Source: Nocardiopsis algeriensis (lineage in GTDB: Bacteria > Actinomycetota > Actinomycetes > Streptosporangiales > Streptosporangiaceae). Taken from it: a DNA stretch of 64,000 nucleotides. This document shows, piece after piece, positions 1 to 8,704 of this stretch. The stretch lies in contig NZ_JACHJO010000011.1 in the NCBI RefSeq assembly GCF_014203695.1, positions 1 through 64,000 of the forward strand, read 5' to 3'. The notes beneath the pieces were generated by a model that was given only the letters and a program-made list of their open reading frames with translations, ran no database searches and was not told the origin of the DNA. The position numbers and the translations under genes were made by a program. Within the stretch, counting starts at the first letter, position 1, and the number at the start of each line of letters is the position of its first letter.

Positions 1-2
1 GG

Positions 3-53
3 GTGTCGTATGAGGCGTTCACCCGCCCGCTAGACGTGATCGGGTTGCCGTGA
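3..53 (+). CDS. Possible 3' end of an upstream gene (partial)
   Basis: An open frame enters from the left edge and stops at TGA (51-53); the visible tail is 16 residues ending in DVIGLP. It is too short to assign to a family, and the reading is weak because the other frames also stop quickly. Treat it as a possible truncated coding end only. Confidence 0.2.
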   Translation: MSYEAFTRPLDVIGLP

Positions 54-204
54 CCAGCGCGAACGTTACTGCATGCCGAGAATGAAACAGCCCTGGGGAA
101 GGGCGGGAGACGCCGGCACCGGAGAAGCCCTGCCCGGGGGCGTGCCGATGAGCGATCCGGACGACAGTGGACGACCGCAGCCCGCCCGACGCTCCCCCGC
201 CGCG

Positions 205-645
205 CTACCGAGGGCTCCGGCCGAGCAGACCGGACCGGACCGCGCGGTCCGGGTCGTTCCAGATCGCCATCGCGGTGTTCATGCGCAGGAAGCCGAGCTC
301 TTCGTAGAAGGCCTCGGTGCCGGGGCTCGCGTAGAGGATGATCTTCTTGTGGCCGCGTGCGAGCTCCACGAGCCCGCGGACGATGTCGGACCCCAGGCCC
401 CGCCCCTGGTGGGACGGGTGAACCGCCACGTCGGCGATGTAGGCGCAGTCCCTGCCGTCGGCCAGCGCCCGTCCGGCACCGACGAGCGCCCCGCCGTCCC
501 GGACGAAGCAGAAGAACCTGCTGTTCCCGAACACCACCTCGAGCTCCTCCGGGGGTTTGTTCCCCAGCGGTGCGATCCGGTACAGCTGCGACAGCTCCTC
601 GAAGTCCACGGTGTCCAGGCTGTGGTCCCATGAATATTCCGCCAC
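205..645 (-). CDS. GNAT family N-acetyltransferase
   Basis: A 146-residue protein of typical single-domain GNAT length. The acetyl-CoA pyrophosphate-binding signature is visible as VHPSHQGRGLG (about residues 76-86), preceded by the beta4 strand CAYIADVAV and followed by the C-terminal FYEELGF motif common in this fold. It should move an acetyl group from acetyl-CoA to an amine; the acceptor cannot be told from sequence. The start is GTG, with AGGAGG about 9 bases upstream. It is a single gene, transcribed away from the divergent MFS exporter gene. Confidence 0.85.
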   Translation of the reverse strand: MAEYSWDHSLDTVDFEELSQLYRIAPLGNKPPEELEVVFGNSRFFCFVRDGGALVGAGRALADGRDCAYIADVAVHPSHQGRGLGSDIVRGLVELARGHKKIILYASPGTEAFYEELGFLRMNTAMAIWNDPDRAVRSGLLGRSPR

Positions 646-943
646 CGCTCCGGTCCTCCTCTTTTTTCCCGGCCGAACGCGCCGGATCAGCGTAACGGAA
701 ATCTCCGGATATCACGGAAGGGTTTCTTTCCCGTCGCGGCGAGGAGAGGTCACATCCGTTCCGCCCCCGAGAAGGATTGGGCTGATCACCCCACCTCCAC
801 AGGGAAGGCGCATTCGTAGCGGACATCCTCGAACCCGTCGCGCGGAGAACTCGGGCACGTACCGCCCAAGCATCGAAAACCGAGATGCCATCCATGAAGA
901 GAATGCGTTGGACCCGCGGTCGCGCCCTGCCGATTATGGAGGC

Positions 944-2191
944 ATGACCAATATCGATGCCCCCGCAGGCATATCGGTGCCGGCCCGTGCACCGCGCCCG
1001 GTGCTCGTGCTGCTGATCATGTCCGTGGCGGCGGGCCTGTCGGTGGCGGGCAACTACTTCGCCCAGCCGCTGCTCGGGCTGCTGCGCTCCGAGCTGGACA
1101 TGAGCACCACGGCCGCCGGCCTCACCGTCGCCATGGCCCAGGTCGGCTACGCGGTCGGGCTCGGACTTCTCGTCCCCCTCGGGGACCGGTACTCGCGCCG
1201 GGGCCTCGCCGCGGTTCTGCTGGCAGGCACCGGTCTGCTCCTGGGGGTCGCCGGCGCGTCGCCCGGCGGTTCGGTGCTGCTGATGGCCACCGGTCTGGCG
1301 GCCGTCACCTCGGTCGGCGCACAGGTCCTCGTCCCGTTCGCCGCCGAGATCAGCCCTCCCGACCGCCGGGCCCGCAGCATCGGCGTCGTCATGGCCGGGG
1401 TCCTCGCCGGTGGGCTGATCGGCCGCGCCTTCTCCGGCATCGTGGCCGAACTCGCCGGATGGCGTGCCGTCTACTGGATCACCGCCGCGCTGCTGGTGGG
1501 AATCGCCCTCGTCGTCCTGAGCGCCCTGCCGGAAGGCGAGCGCGACACGAGCGACGCGACCCGGCCGCTCCGTCTGTGGCGGTCCACGGCGACGCTGCTC
1601 GTCGAACTCCCCGCGCTGCGATGGCCCATCGCGATCGCGGCGCTGGCCATGGCCTCCTTCACCATCCATCTGACGGCCATCAGCCTGCTCCTGATCAGCC
1701 GCCCCTACGCATGGTCCCCCGCCGCCATCGGGCTCATCGGCCTCCTCGGCGTGCTCGGCCCCCTCTGCATGCCGCTGGCCGGACGCTTCGTCGACCGCGG
1801 GCACTCGCGGGCCGTCCTCCTCACGGGGTTGGCCTCAGCCGCTGCGGGATGGGCCGTGATGCTGCCGGCGCAGAACGGTCAGGTCTTCTGGCTCGTCGTC
1901 GGCGTGGTCCTGATCAACGTGGGCCAGACAGCCATGCTCAACGCGTCGCAGACCACCTGCTACGAGCTGCGACCGGAGGCGCGCAGCCGGATCAACGCCG
2001 TCTTCATGACCCTGTTCTTCGCCGGCGGCGCCGTCGGCGGGGTCCTCGCGCCCATCGTCTGGGTCAGTGCCCACTGGACGGGAACCTGCCTGCTCGGTGT
2101 CGCGATCACGGGGCTCGGCCTGCTTGCCGCCGCTTTCACGCACCGCCACGGGCAGAGGGAACACGGCACGCGCCACGTCCTCAGGCCCTGA
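944..2191 (+). CDS. MFS transporter (drug/arabinose efflux type)
   Basis: About 415 residues with roughly 12 hydrophobic segments and the MFS motif-A region PLGDRYSRRG between TM2 and TM3 (about residues 75-85). The opening segment with NYFAQPLL is typical of Bcr/AraJ-like exporters. An ATG at 944 is preceded by GGAGG only one base away, so the exact start is uncertain; the frame stays open further upstream, but that part has no hydrophobic or family-like character. A LysR regulator lies 217 bases downstream on the same strand and may control it. The substrate is unknown. Confidence 0.8.
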   Translation: MTNIDAPAGISVPARAPRPVLVLLIMSVAAGLSVAGNYFAQPLLGLLRSELDMSTTAAGLTVAMAQVGYAVGLGLLVPLGDRYSRRGLAAVLLAGTGLLLGVAGASPGGSVLLMATGLAAVTSVGAQVLVPFAAEISPPDRRARSIGVVMAGVLAGGLIGRAFSGIVAELAGWRAVYWITAALLVGIALVVLSALPEGERDTSDATRPLRLWRSTATLLVELPALRWPIAIAALAMASFTIHLTAISLLLISRPYAWSPAAIGLIGLLGVLGPLCMPLAGRFVDRGHSRAVLLTGLASAAAGWAVMLPAQNGQVFWLVVGVVLINVGQTAMLNASQTTCYELRPEARSRINAVFMTLFFAGGAVGGVLAPIVWVSAHWTGTCLLGVAITGLGLLAAAFTHRHGQREHGTRHVLRP

Positions 2192-2408
2192 TACACAGAG
2201 GCTCTTTGACCTCCCTGTCACCGATTTTCCCGGATGACAAAAATCCCGCGGCTCTCCGAAAGCTTTCGCACCTGCCGTGGACCGAAGGAAAACTCTGGCT
2301 CCGATCCGGAGGCACAGCCATAAGATCCGTACGACTCCGCCGAACCTCTCGTTCTCCGACCGTTTCCAAGCAGCGGGACGAGGGGAGGACGGCCGATACG
2401 AGGAGCCC

Positions 2409-3341
2409 ATGGAACTCCAGCAGATGCGCTATGTGGTCGCCATCGCCGAGACGAACAGCTTCACCAGGGCCGCTGAACGCTGCCTGGTCGCCCAATCCGC
2501 GCTCAGCCATCAAATCGCGCGTCTGGAAAGGGAGCTGGGTGCCAAACTCTTCGAGCGCACCAGCCGCCGGGTACGGCTGACCCCCGCCGGTGCCGCGTTC
2601 CTGCCCGCCGCCCGCCAGTGCCTGGACGCCGCCGAGCGCGCGGCCGCCCAGGCCGCCGCTGCCGTCGGTGAAGTACGCGGACGGCTCGCCGTGGGCCTCA
2701 TTCCCACCGTCGCCGCGGTCGACGTCCCCGGCGCTCTCCGCGACTTCCGCCAAAAATATCCGCACGTGCGCATCGGCCTGTGCGTGGGCGCGAGCGACGA
2801 CCTCGTCGAGCAGGTCCGGGAGGGTGCGCTGGAGGTGGCCTTCCTGGGGCTGCCGACCACGGTGGTCCCCAAGGGCGTCAACACCTACGAGCTCGCGCGC
2901 GACAGGCACGTCGCCGTGGTCGCGCCGGACCATCCGCTCGCCGAGGAGTCGACGGTCGACCTGCGGCGCCTCTCCGCCGAGGTGTTCGTGGACATGCCTG
3001 CCGGAACAGCGGGGCGCATCCAGTCCGACCTGGCCTTCTCCGCCGCCGGGCTCAGCCGCGACGTCGCCTTCGAGGTGACCTCTGCGGACTACATGGCCCG
3101 CCTGGTCGGGGAGGGCCTCGGTATCGCCCTGCTCCCCTCCGCCTACGTGCCCCGCTTGACCGGTGTGACCACCATCGAGGTGATCGACGCGCCGAGCCGT
3201 GCCGAGTACGTCATCTGGAGCCGGACCGTGTGCACGCCTGCGGCCAGTGCCTTCCTCGCCATCCTCGGTATCTCCACCGGGCCGGGGACCCCGGATCGTG
3301 GGCCCGTGCCGGGCAGCAGCGTACGCGTGGCTGCGGAGTGA
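2409..3341 (+). CDS. LysR family transcriptional regulator
   Basis: A 310-residue protein, normal for LTTRs. The winged helix-turn-helix lies at about residues 1-60, with the signature SFTRAAERCLVAQSALSHQI and then LERELGAKLFERTSR. The rest is a periplasmic-binding-like effector domain (about 90-290). ATG 2409 follows GAGGAG by a good distance. It lies downstream of the MFS gene in the same orientation with its own gap, so it may respond to a metabolite and control that exporter; this is inferred from position. The last 25 residues are Gly/Pro-rich and not conserved family sequence. Confidence 0.88.
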   Translation: MELQQMRYVVAIAETNSFTRAAERCLVAQSALSHQIARLERELGAKLFERTSRRVRLTPAGAAFLPAARQCLDAAERAAAQAAAAVGEVRGRLAVGLIPTVAAVDVPGALRDFRQKYPHVRIGLCVGASDDLVEQVREGALEVAFLGLPTTVVPKGVNTYELARDRHVAVVAPDHPLAEESTVDLRRLSAEVFVDMPAGTAGRIQSDLAFSAAGLSRDVAFEVTSADYMARLVGEGLGIALLPSAYVPRLTGVTTIEVIDAPSRAEYVIWSRTVCTPAASAFLAILGISTGPGTPDRGPVPGSSVRVAAE

Positions 3342-3494
3342 GACCGCGGTCGGGCCGTTCCGGCACTCACGGACACAGGCTCCCGCCCTGCCAGGAACCG
3401 GACATGTGCGGGCCCGGCCGGCACACCTCCCAGGGCTCGCTCCCTCGGACGCGAGGCCGTCCCTGACACCCCGCCCCGTCGGCCCGCAGGGGCG

Positions 3495-4349
3495 TCAGGT
3501 CTCCCGGCGCCGCCACGTCTCCAGCGTCAGCAGTCCGGGGTGCCGCTCGCGGAGCGCGGCGACATCGGCCTGATATCCCTTGTCGCCGAGCCAGGTGAAC
3601 ATCGCCGCGAACTCCTGACTGGCGGCCCGCACCTCTTCGATGGGCTGCTGCTCGAAGCGGGTCGGGACACCGTCGACCCCGGTGAACACCTCGGCGATCT
3701 CCCGCACGGTCAGTTCGTCGCCGGCGATGTCGATCTTCCGGCCGAGGAACTCGGTCGGCTCGGCGAACACCTCGGCGGCGATCCGGCCGATGTCCTCCAG
3801 CGCGATCATCTGCAACGAGGTGTCCGCGCCCAGGGCGAACGGGACGACCCGCTCCCCGTTCTCCGCCGCCGGCAGCATGTACCGCCAGTTCTCCATGAAG
3901 AACACCGGACGCAGCACCGTGGTCGGAACACCGGCGGTGCCGATGTACGCCTCGATCTCCGTCTTGGTCTCGAAGTGGGCGACGCCGGAGCTGTGCCCGG
4001 CGGCTCCCACGGAGCTGTAGACCAGGTGGCCGACGCCCGCGTCCCGGACGGCGTCGACGAGGTGCCTGCCCCGGCTCACCTCGACCTCCGGCTCCGGGTT
4101 CCCCAGATCGGCGGGCACCACGGCGAAGACCCCGTCCACGCCCCGCGCCGCCTCCCTCAGCGACTCGGGGGCGTCGAGGTCACCGGCGACCAGCTCCGCA
4201 CCGAGCGCGCCGAGCTCCTTGGCCTCCGCCTTCCCGGTGTCGCGGACGAGGGCGCGCACCGCCTGGCCGCCGTCGAGCAGCCTGCGGGCAACGGCACCGC
4301 CCTGGCCACCGGTCGCACCCGTGACCAACACCGTTTTCTTTTCCTGCAC
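3495..4349 (-). CDS. NmrA-like NAD(P)-binding protein
   Basis: A 284-residue atypical short-chain dehydrogenase. The N-terminal Rossmann glycine motif TGATGGQGG starts at about residue 9. There is no YxxxK catalytic pair in the standard place, and the C-terminal half resembles the NmrA/HSCARG family, whose members sense NAD(P)(H) ratio or act as quinone or azo reductases. I chose the GTG at 4349 because AAAGGA sits 8-9 bases upstream and the Rossmann fold begins at once; a longer frame reaches 4457 but adds unsupported sequence. It converges with the LysR gene. Confidence 0.78.
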   Translation of the reverse strand: MQEKKTVLVTGATGGQGGAVARRLLDGGQAVRALVRDTGKAEAKELGALGAELVAGDLDAPESLREAARGVDGVFAVVPADLGNPEPEVEVSRGRHLVDAVRDAGVGHLVYSSVGAAGHSSGVAHFETKTEIEAYIGTAGVPTTVLRPVFFMENWRYMLPAAENGERVVPFALGADTSLQMIALEDIGRIAAEVFAEPTEFLGRKIDIAGDELTVREIAEVFTGVDGVPTRFEQQPIEEVRAASQEFAAMFTWLGDKGYQADVAALRERHPGLLTLETWRRRET

Positions 4350-5078
4350 GCCGACATCCTTTCGCCGCTGCTGTCCAGGGACAAGCATCGCTGCCGACGG
4401 CGAATGAGTCCAATGTATGTTCTTCATTCCATCGATCTCGATACGAGATGGGTGCATGCATCCGACCGATCTTCGCTATCGGTGACGACTCGGAAGAAGA
4501 ATCCCCGGACCACTGCGGGCAGAAGGCCCACGGATCCCAATCGGCTTCACAGAAGAAGTTGACACCTCCTTCTGCTGCGTCGGCGGCACCAACCAGGTGA
4601 CACCGCCCCGCTCAGTCGGCTCCCCTGCTTTGACGACGGGGACCGGGAGCAACCTCAGCACAACAGCTCGACCGAGCACATCCATCCGGCTTCGGCTGAC
4701 CGGGCAGCAACGGAACAGTTTCTTCGGAAGCCACGTTCCGACCCCGGAGGGGAATGCCGCTACGACCATACGAATAATGATAGCTCAACAGAAAATATTT
4801 TTCTTCTCGATCTCTTCAGGCATGCCCGGGAATAAGTTCCCGCATTTTCCAGGAGCCCAAGGAGGAAAGTCAAGAACTGCATCAAGCATCTTCTCAAAAA
4901 AGAATGACAGCAGAACCTGAAGGAAATTCCAACTCCGTGGCACTCACAAAAATGCGAGCCCCCAAGGGACCACAGCAGCACCCTTGAAGGCAGGGAGGAA
5001 ATGCCCCCCAGAGAGGGCGGCGAAGAAATTAATTTGCCAGAGGCCTTTTTCTGGCGATCTCAGGCGACCTGAGCTCCA
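4350..5078. other. Gene-free lower-GC interval
   Basis: About 730 bases with no convincing gene. GC falls visibly between about 4750 and 5060, including runs such as AAAATATTTTTCTTCT near 4792-4806. Short open frames exist on both strands but lack ribosome-binding sites and family-like sequence. I see no tRNA and no clear direct repeat. The stretch separates housekeeping genes from the secretion block and could be an island edge, which is inference only. Confidence 0.5.
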
Positions 5079-5396
5079 TCACCATGAATCTTTCCCGATG
5101 TACTGGTTTGTCTGTCGAGTCGCGCTGAATTTCAGCACGGAGTAGTCGTCGACCCTGGTATTTCCAGCCCCGGTGAACCTCACGGGATGCCCCTTGTGCC
5201 ACTGTCGCTCAAAACTTCCGAAGCCGGTCAGGACAAGGCGGCTGCCTCGGCCGACCACGTCCAGGAGCTCGGCCATGGCAGCGTCGTAGACCTGCGAGAC
5301 AACCCTCTTCGGCAACCCGGCACGGCGCGCCACCGAAGCGATGTACACGCGCTTGGTCACGCGTTCCGGGTCTGCGGGAGTCTGGGGCGCCGCCAT
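5079..5396 (-). CDS. HU/IHF-like DNA-binding protein
   Basis: A 105-residue basic protein. The N-terminal helices (VYIASVARRAGLPKRVVSQV) and the central LTGFGSFERQ motif are hallmark HU features, and the C-terminal strand VLKFSATRQ corresponds to the family's PxFKPGK end. HU proteins bend and compact DNA as dimers. The Pro-containing tip of the DNA-binding arm is replaced by a less typical GHPVRFTGAGNT segment. It is the last gene of the minus-strand secretion block, downstream of two uncharacterised genes. A perfect 16-bp dyad lies 41 bases before its start. Confidence 0.82.
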   Translation of the reverse strand: MAAPQTPADPERVTKRVYIASVARRAGLPKRVVSQVYDAAMAELLDVVGRGSRLVLTGFGSFERQWHKGHPVRFTGAGNTRVDDYSVLKFSATRQTNQYIGKDSW

Positions 5397-5436
5397 GGCC
5401 GGTCCTCCGTGTCGATCAGGGCATGATGTCGTCTTT

Positions 5437-5452
5437 CACTCGTAGACGAGTG
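5437..5452. promoter_or_regulatory. Perfect dyad upstream of the HU-like gene
   Basis: CACTCGTAGACGAGTG is a perfect inverted repeat (7-bp arms, 2-bp centre), 41 bases before the HU-like ATG and 55 bases past the end of the preceding gene. Size and position fit an operator for a dimeric regulator, or for autoregulation. No binding protein can be named. Confidence 0.4.
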
Positions 5453-5506
5453 TATCCAGCGCCGCTTGGAAGGGGCAAAGCACTGCTCCGCGCGCCGGTC
5501 GGACTC

Positions 5507-5794
5507 TCAGCCGAACTCGGGGTCATCGTCGAGGAACTCGATTCGCTCTTCCACCACTCGGCGCCTGGGCCGCGTTGCGCGCGCATCGTCCCGCCGTGCG
5601 CTCTGAGCCGCCTGCGTCTTCGCCTCGGCCGCCTGCTGTGCCAGGTTCAGACCCGAATCAGCCGCTTCCTTGGCAAAGGAAATAATGCCTCCCCCCCGCT
5701 CGATGCGCTTTTGCGCAACAGCCTCCATCTCCTCCCAGCGTTTGCGGTCCTCAGGACCTACACCGAAGACGTCCAGCCAATCGATCTCATGCAT
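5507..5794 (-). CDS. Small hypothetical protein of the T4SS block
   Basis: A 95-residue soluble protein with no recognised family. It begins MHEIDWLDVFGVGPEDR, is predicted mostly helical with an Ala/Gln-rich middle (residues 45-70), and ends in an acidic tail (FLDDDPEFG). It lies 44 bases downstream of the 597-residue gene on the same strand and is probably co-transcribed. Trp/Asp-rich N termini of this kind occur in small adaptors, but that is only a suggestion. Confidence 0.6.
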   Translation of the reverse strand: MHEIDWLDVFGVGPEDRKRWEEMEAVAQKRIERGGGIISFAKEAADSGLNLAQQAAEAKTQAAQSARRDDARATRPRRRVVEERIEFLDDDPEFG

Positions 5795-5838
5795 TTATTT
5801 TTCTCCTTCTTTTTCCATATTTTTGTTCGAGCAACCGC

Positions 5839-7632
5839 TCAGCCCTCGAACTCTGGACTACTTCCTGCTTCTGGGGAAGCAGAGGTTGATGCCCGACGCA
5901 AAGAGACCGACTTCTTCCTCTCCGTGCTCCCTGCGTCTCGCACATCGATCCCCTCCGGGGCACGAGTCCTCGAATACACCTCCATGGCTCCTGAAGAGCC
6001 TGCGGCTGGAGTCGGTGACGAATTCTGCCGGCCACCCCCCGGCGCATCGTCGACGATGACGGCATCGACGATATCGGCTTCCTCCGGTCCAGGGGGAGAG
6101 GTCTCCCCTGGTCCATTTCGGTCTCGCTCTCCCGCATGCCCGTGGTCACGTGCCAACTGCTCACCGAAATCGCTGTACCTCGCGATCAGATCGCGTATTC
6201 GCTGCTCCCGTTCGGGCGTCAGGTTCCGGCGCCACTGGGCCACCGTCTGTGGGTGCGTACGGCCCAGAACCCGCAAGGATTCGACGAACCCACCCACATA
6301 GGCCAGTTTCTGTTCCTGTTCGCTGAGTCCGTCCCCGCGCATGGACGCGAACATCGCCCGGGACCGGTTGAGTCGTGCCCGTTCCGCGGCATCCTCGGTC
6401 AGCTCGACCGCTTCGGGATACTTTCGAGTGACGGAGCCGATGACGTACTGCTCCATCACCTCGCTGAACTCGTCCGGGTTTTTTGCGCTGACGAGTTCGC
6501 CGTACATGGTCCGAGCCACCGCGCTCCGGTGCTCATCGGCTTCCATCGGATCACGCAAGGCGAAGGTTCCGTCGGTGATCACATCACCGCGGTAGGCGTC
6601 GACGTAGTCACCGGTCCAAGCCGTCACCCATTGGGTGGTGCCCGGCAGGACGAACCTCTGCGGTTCGGTCTTGACGAACTGCCCGTGACCCAGTTCGGAG
6701 AAGACCGCCGCCTGCTCAGGGTTCTGCTCGACGAGTTGACCGACAATGACACGCATGTTGCGCGCCACTGCCTTGCGATCCAAGCCGTCGTCGTCCACGT
6801 AGCCGTAGAGTGCGCTGAGGGCGCTCTCGTAGTTCCGCCTGATCAGTTCCCGGTCGGCGCCGGGCTTGCGCATCTCGTCGTAGGCGCTCTGGGCGATACC
6901 CACGTGTGTCAGTGCGGCGCTGTGCTCGGTGAACAGGTCGCGGCCGCCGCGTTCCATCCGTTCGACGCGTTCCAGGCGCCTCCGGTGGCGCCATCCGGAC
7001 AGGCCTCGCATGTCTTCACGGCCTTGGCCGGTCCTGTTGAAGTGCCGGGCTTCTTTCTCACGTGATTTCTCGCCCTTGGCAGCGATCTTCGCCTCGCGCC
7101 GGGCCCGCAGGTCCAGACGGGCTCCGACAGCGGTGGCCATCTTTCCCGCTTGGTCCCCCACCTGGGCGCGGAAGTTGGACGAGAGCAGCCACATCGCCGT
7201 ACCCATGCCCACCGTGCGGAGCACGTTCTCTGCGGTGACTCCGCGCTTGAGCGGATCCAGGCACTGAAGCACCATCATCGAGACGTAGGCCTGATGCAGG
7301 TCGCTGATCTTCTTGCGCTGGGTAGGCCTGGCCTCGGCCGACGAGGTGATGCCCGAGGCCCGCAGACTGTTGATGAACTGATCCCGTGCAAGCTGTGTCT
7401 GGAGCTTGAGCCGAGCAATCTGGTCACCGTCGGTTCCGAACGTGCCGCGCATGTTCTGCCGCTGTCCGCGCTCGTGCTGTCTGCGCCGGCCCTGCGGGGC
7501 GCTGGTCTCATGCTCCTTGCGACGCCGACGTACCCGCTCACCGGCTCGGGAGCCGGCCTTCCGTTCACCGACTGCCTCGTCCGGGTTCGGGTACCTTTCA
7601 GCGCCTAACGTCCTTTTCTTCCCCGTCGCCAC
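5839..7632 (-). CDS. 597-aa protein of unknown function, T4SS block
   Basis: I do not recognise a family. The first ~85 residues are strongly basic and low-complexity, rich in Arg/Lys/Gln. Residues about 120-175 contain one moderately hydrophobic stretch (YVSMMVLQCLDPL to MGTAMWLLSSNF) that may touch the membrane. The middle (about 225-480) is predicted helical with many charged residues, and the last ~110 are disordered and acidic/Pro/Ser-rich. It precedes the small 95-residue gene and follows a ~1-kb gap after the coupling-protein gene. The basic head suggests nucleic-acid or acidic-lipid contact, which is inference. Confidence 0.6.
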   Translation of the reverse strand: MATGKKRTLGAERYPNPDEAVGERKAGSRAGERVRRRRKEHETSAPQGRRRQHERGQRQNMRGTFGTDGDQIARLKLQTQLARDQFINSLRASGITSSAEARPTQRKKISDLHQAYVSMMVLQCLDPLKRGVTAENVLRTVGMGTAMWLLSSNFRAQVGDQAGKMATAVGARLDLRARREAKIAAKGEKSREKEARHFNRTGQGREDMRGLSGWRHRRRLERVERMERGGRDLFTEHSAALTHVGIAQSAYDEMRKPGADRELIRRNYESALSALYGYVDDDGLDRKAVARNMRVIVGQLVEQNPEQAAVFSELGHGQFVKTEPQRFVLPGTTQWVTAWTGDYVDAYRGDVITDGTFALRDPMEADEHRSAVARTMYGELVSAKNPDEFSEVMEQYVIGSVTRKYPEAVELTEDAAERARLNRSRAMFASMRGDGLSEQEQKLAYVGGFVESLRVLGRTHPQTVAQWRRNLTPEREQRIRDLIARYSDFGEQLARDHGHAGERDRNGPGETSPPGPEEADIVDAVIVDDAPGGGRQNSSPTPAAGSSGAMEVYSRTRAPEGIDVRDAGSTERKKSVSLRRASTSASPEAGSSPEFEG

Positions 7633-7655
7633 GACCTCTCCTGTCTCGTCTCAGC

Positions 7656-8105
7656 TCAGCGAAGGTCCGTTGTCGCAGCTTTGATCCGTTCCCTCTCAGA
7701 CCGCGCCTGACGCAGCCCCGGCACGAATATCCGCTGCTCACGAACACGGTCCAGTACCTGGGGCCGTGGCAATGGCAGAACGAGGCCACCATTTTCGAAA
7801 GGAGGCGCCGACGGTCCTGGTGTGCACTGCTCCCCGACACGTCGGTCGCTCGCTCCTGTCGTCCATCGGGACAACTTCGCTCCCCAGTTCCTGGAGCAAT
7901 CTCGGAGGTCGGCTGCTCCATCGCGGACGGTCCGGTTGGCGGAGAACACACCTCGCCGTGCGCGAAGCCCGCTGCGTTGCACGTAAAAGCATTCACCACC
8001 GAAATCGGCAACGAGGAGGCAACTCCCATCGTCGGCCCCGGCCCCCATCGGTTGGAGGTGCACCGATGTGCCCACCGCCTTCTTGTGGCATATGAACTCG
8101 CTCAC
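7656..8105 (-). CDS. Doubtful 149-aa open frame in a ~1-kb gap
   Basis: The interval 7633-8659 between the 597-residue gene and the coupling-protein terminator holds no gene I can firmly support. This is the best candidate. It starts at GTG with AGGGGA a few bases upstream, and the first ~60 residues (including DDGSCLLVADFGGECF) look more protein-like than the Arg/Pro-rich remainder. No family is recognised. It overlaps other frames of similar quality, so it may be chance. Confidence 0.2.
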   Translation of the reverse strand: MSEFICHKKAVGTSVHLQPMGAGADDGSCLLVADFGGECFYVQRSGLRARRGVFSANRTVRDGAADLRDCSRNWGAKLSRWTTGASDRRVGEQCTPGPSAPPFENGGLVLPLPRPQVLDRVREQRIFVPGLRQARSERERIKAATTDLR

Positions 8106-8659
8106 CGTCCCCTACCCTACCCCGGGACTGGGCTGTGCACTCGGGTCCATCGGTATCAGAATAAATGGATCTCTTCCGGTCGCTGCTGAATGTGGAGTTT
8201 CACCAGGATGCTTTTCTCCGGAGCATCCCGATCGGCACGCACGCCCGGCTGACCCGCAATGTTCTGCTGCCGCGGCCCCGGCAGGAACGTTCCTGACACC
8301 ACTGCGTATGACCTGGATCGACGCCCGTTCCGGACCGCAGGCACAGTTGCCCGCAGGCTCGTCACCACCCCTGGCTCTGCTTCACAAAGGGACTGCGTAT
8401 CTCTGATCCCGTATCATCCGGTGGCTCCGGTCCCTCTCCTCTCCGTCCCGTCCCAGCGCCTGGCACGAGGTGAATCATTGGCTCATCCCACCAGTGAACA
8501 TGCCCACGTTCTTCTTCACCACCTCGGCCAGGCCCTCGAAACCGTTTCCGCGCAGCCCGGAGACAAGCCCTCTGCGTGATCGGGATCGGGCGAGAGGCCG
8601 AGGCCTTCCCCGGCATATACATCCGCACCCAACTCTTCGCGAAACATCGAGGAAGCAGC

Positions 8660-8690
8660 CAAGGGCGGGGAGCTCCGGACCCCGCCCTTG
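8660..8690 (-). terminator. Hairpin terminator after the coupling-protein gene
   Basis: Perfect stem: 8660-8670 (CAAGGGCGGGG) pairs with 8680-8690, with a 9-base loop. It lies 15 bases beyond the stop codon at 8705 on the minus strand, where transcription of the VirD4-like gene should end. There is no long U tract, as is usual in high-GC actinobacteria. Confidence 0.7.
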
Positions 8691-8704
8691 CCCACCGGCC
8701 TCCC

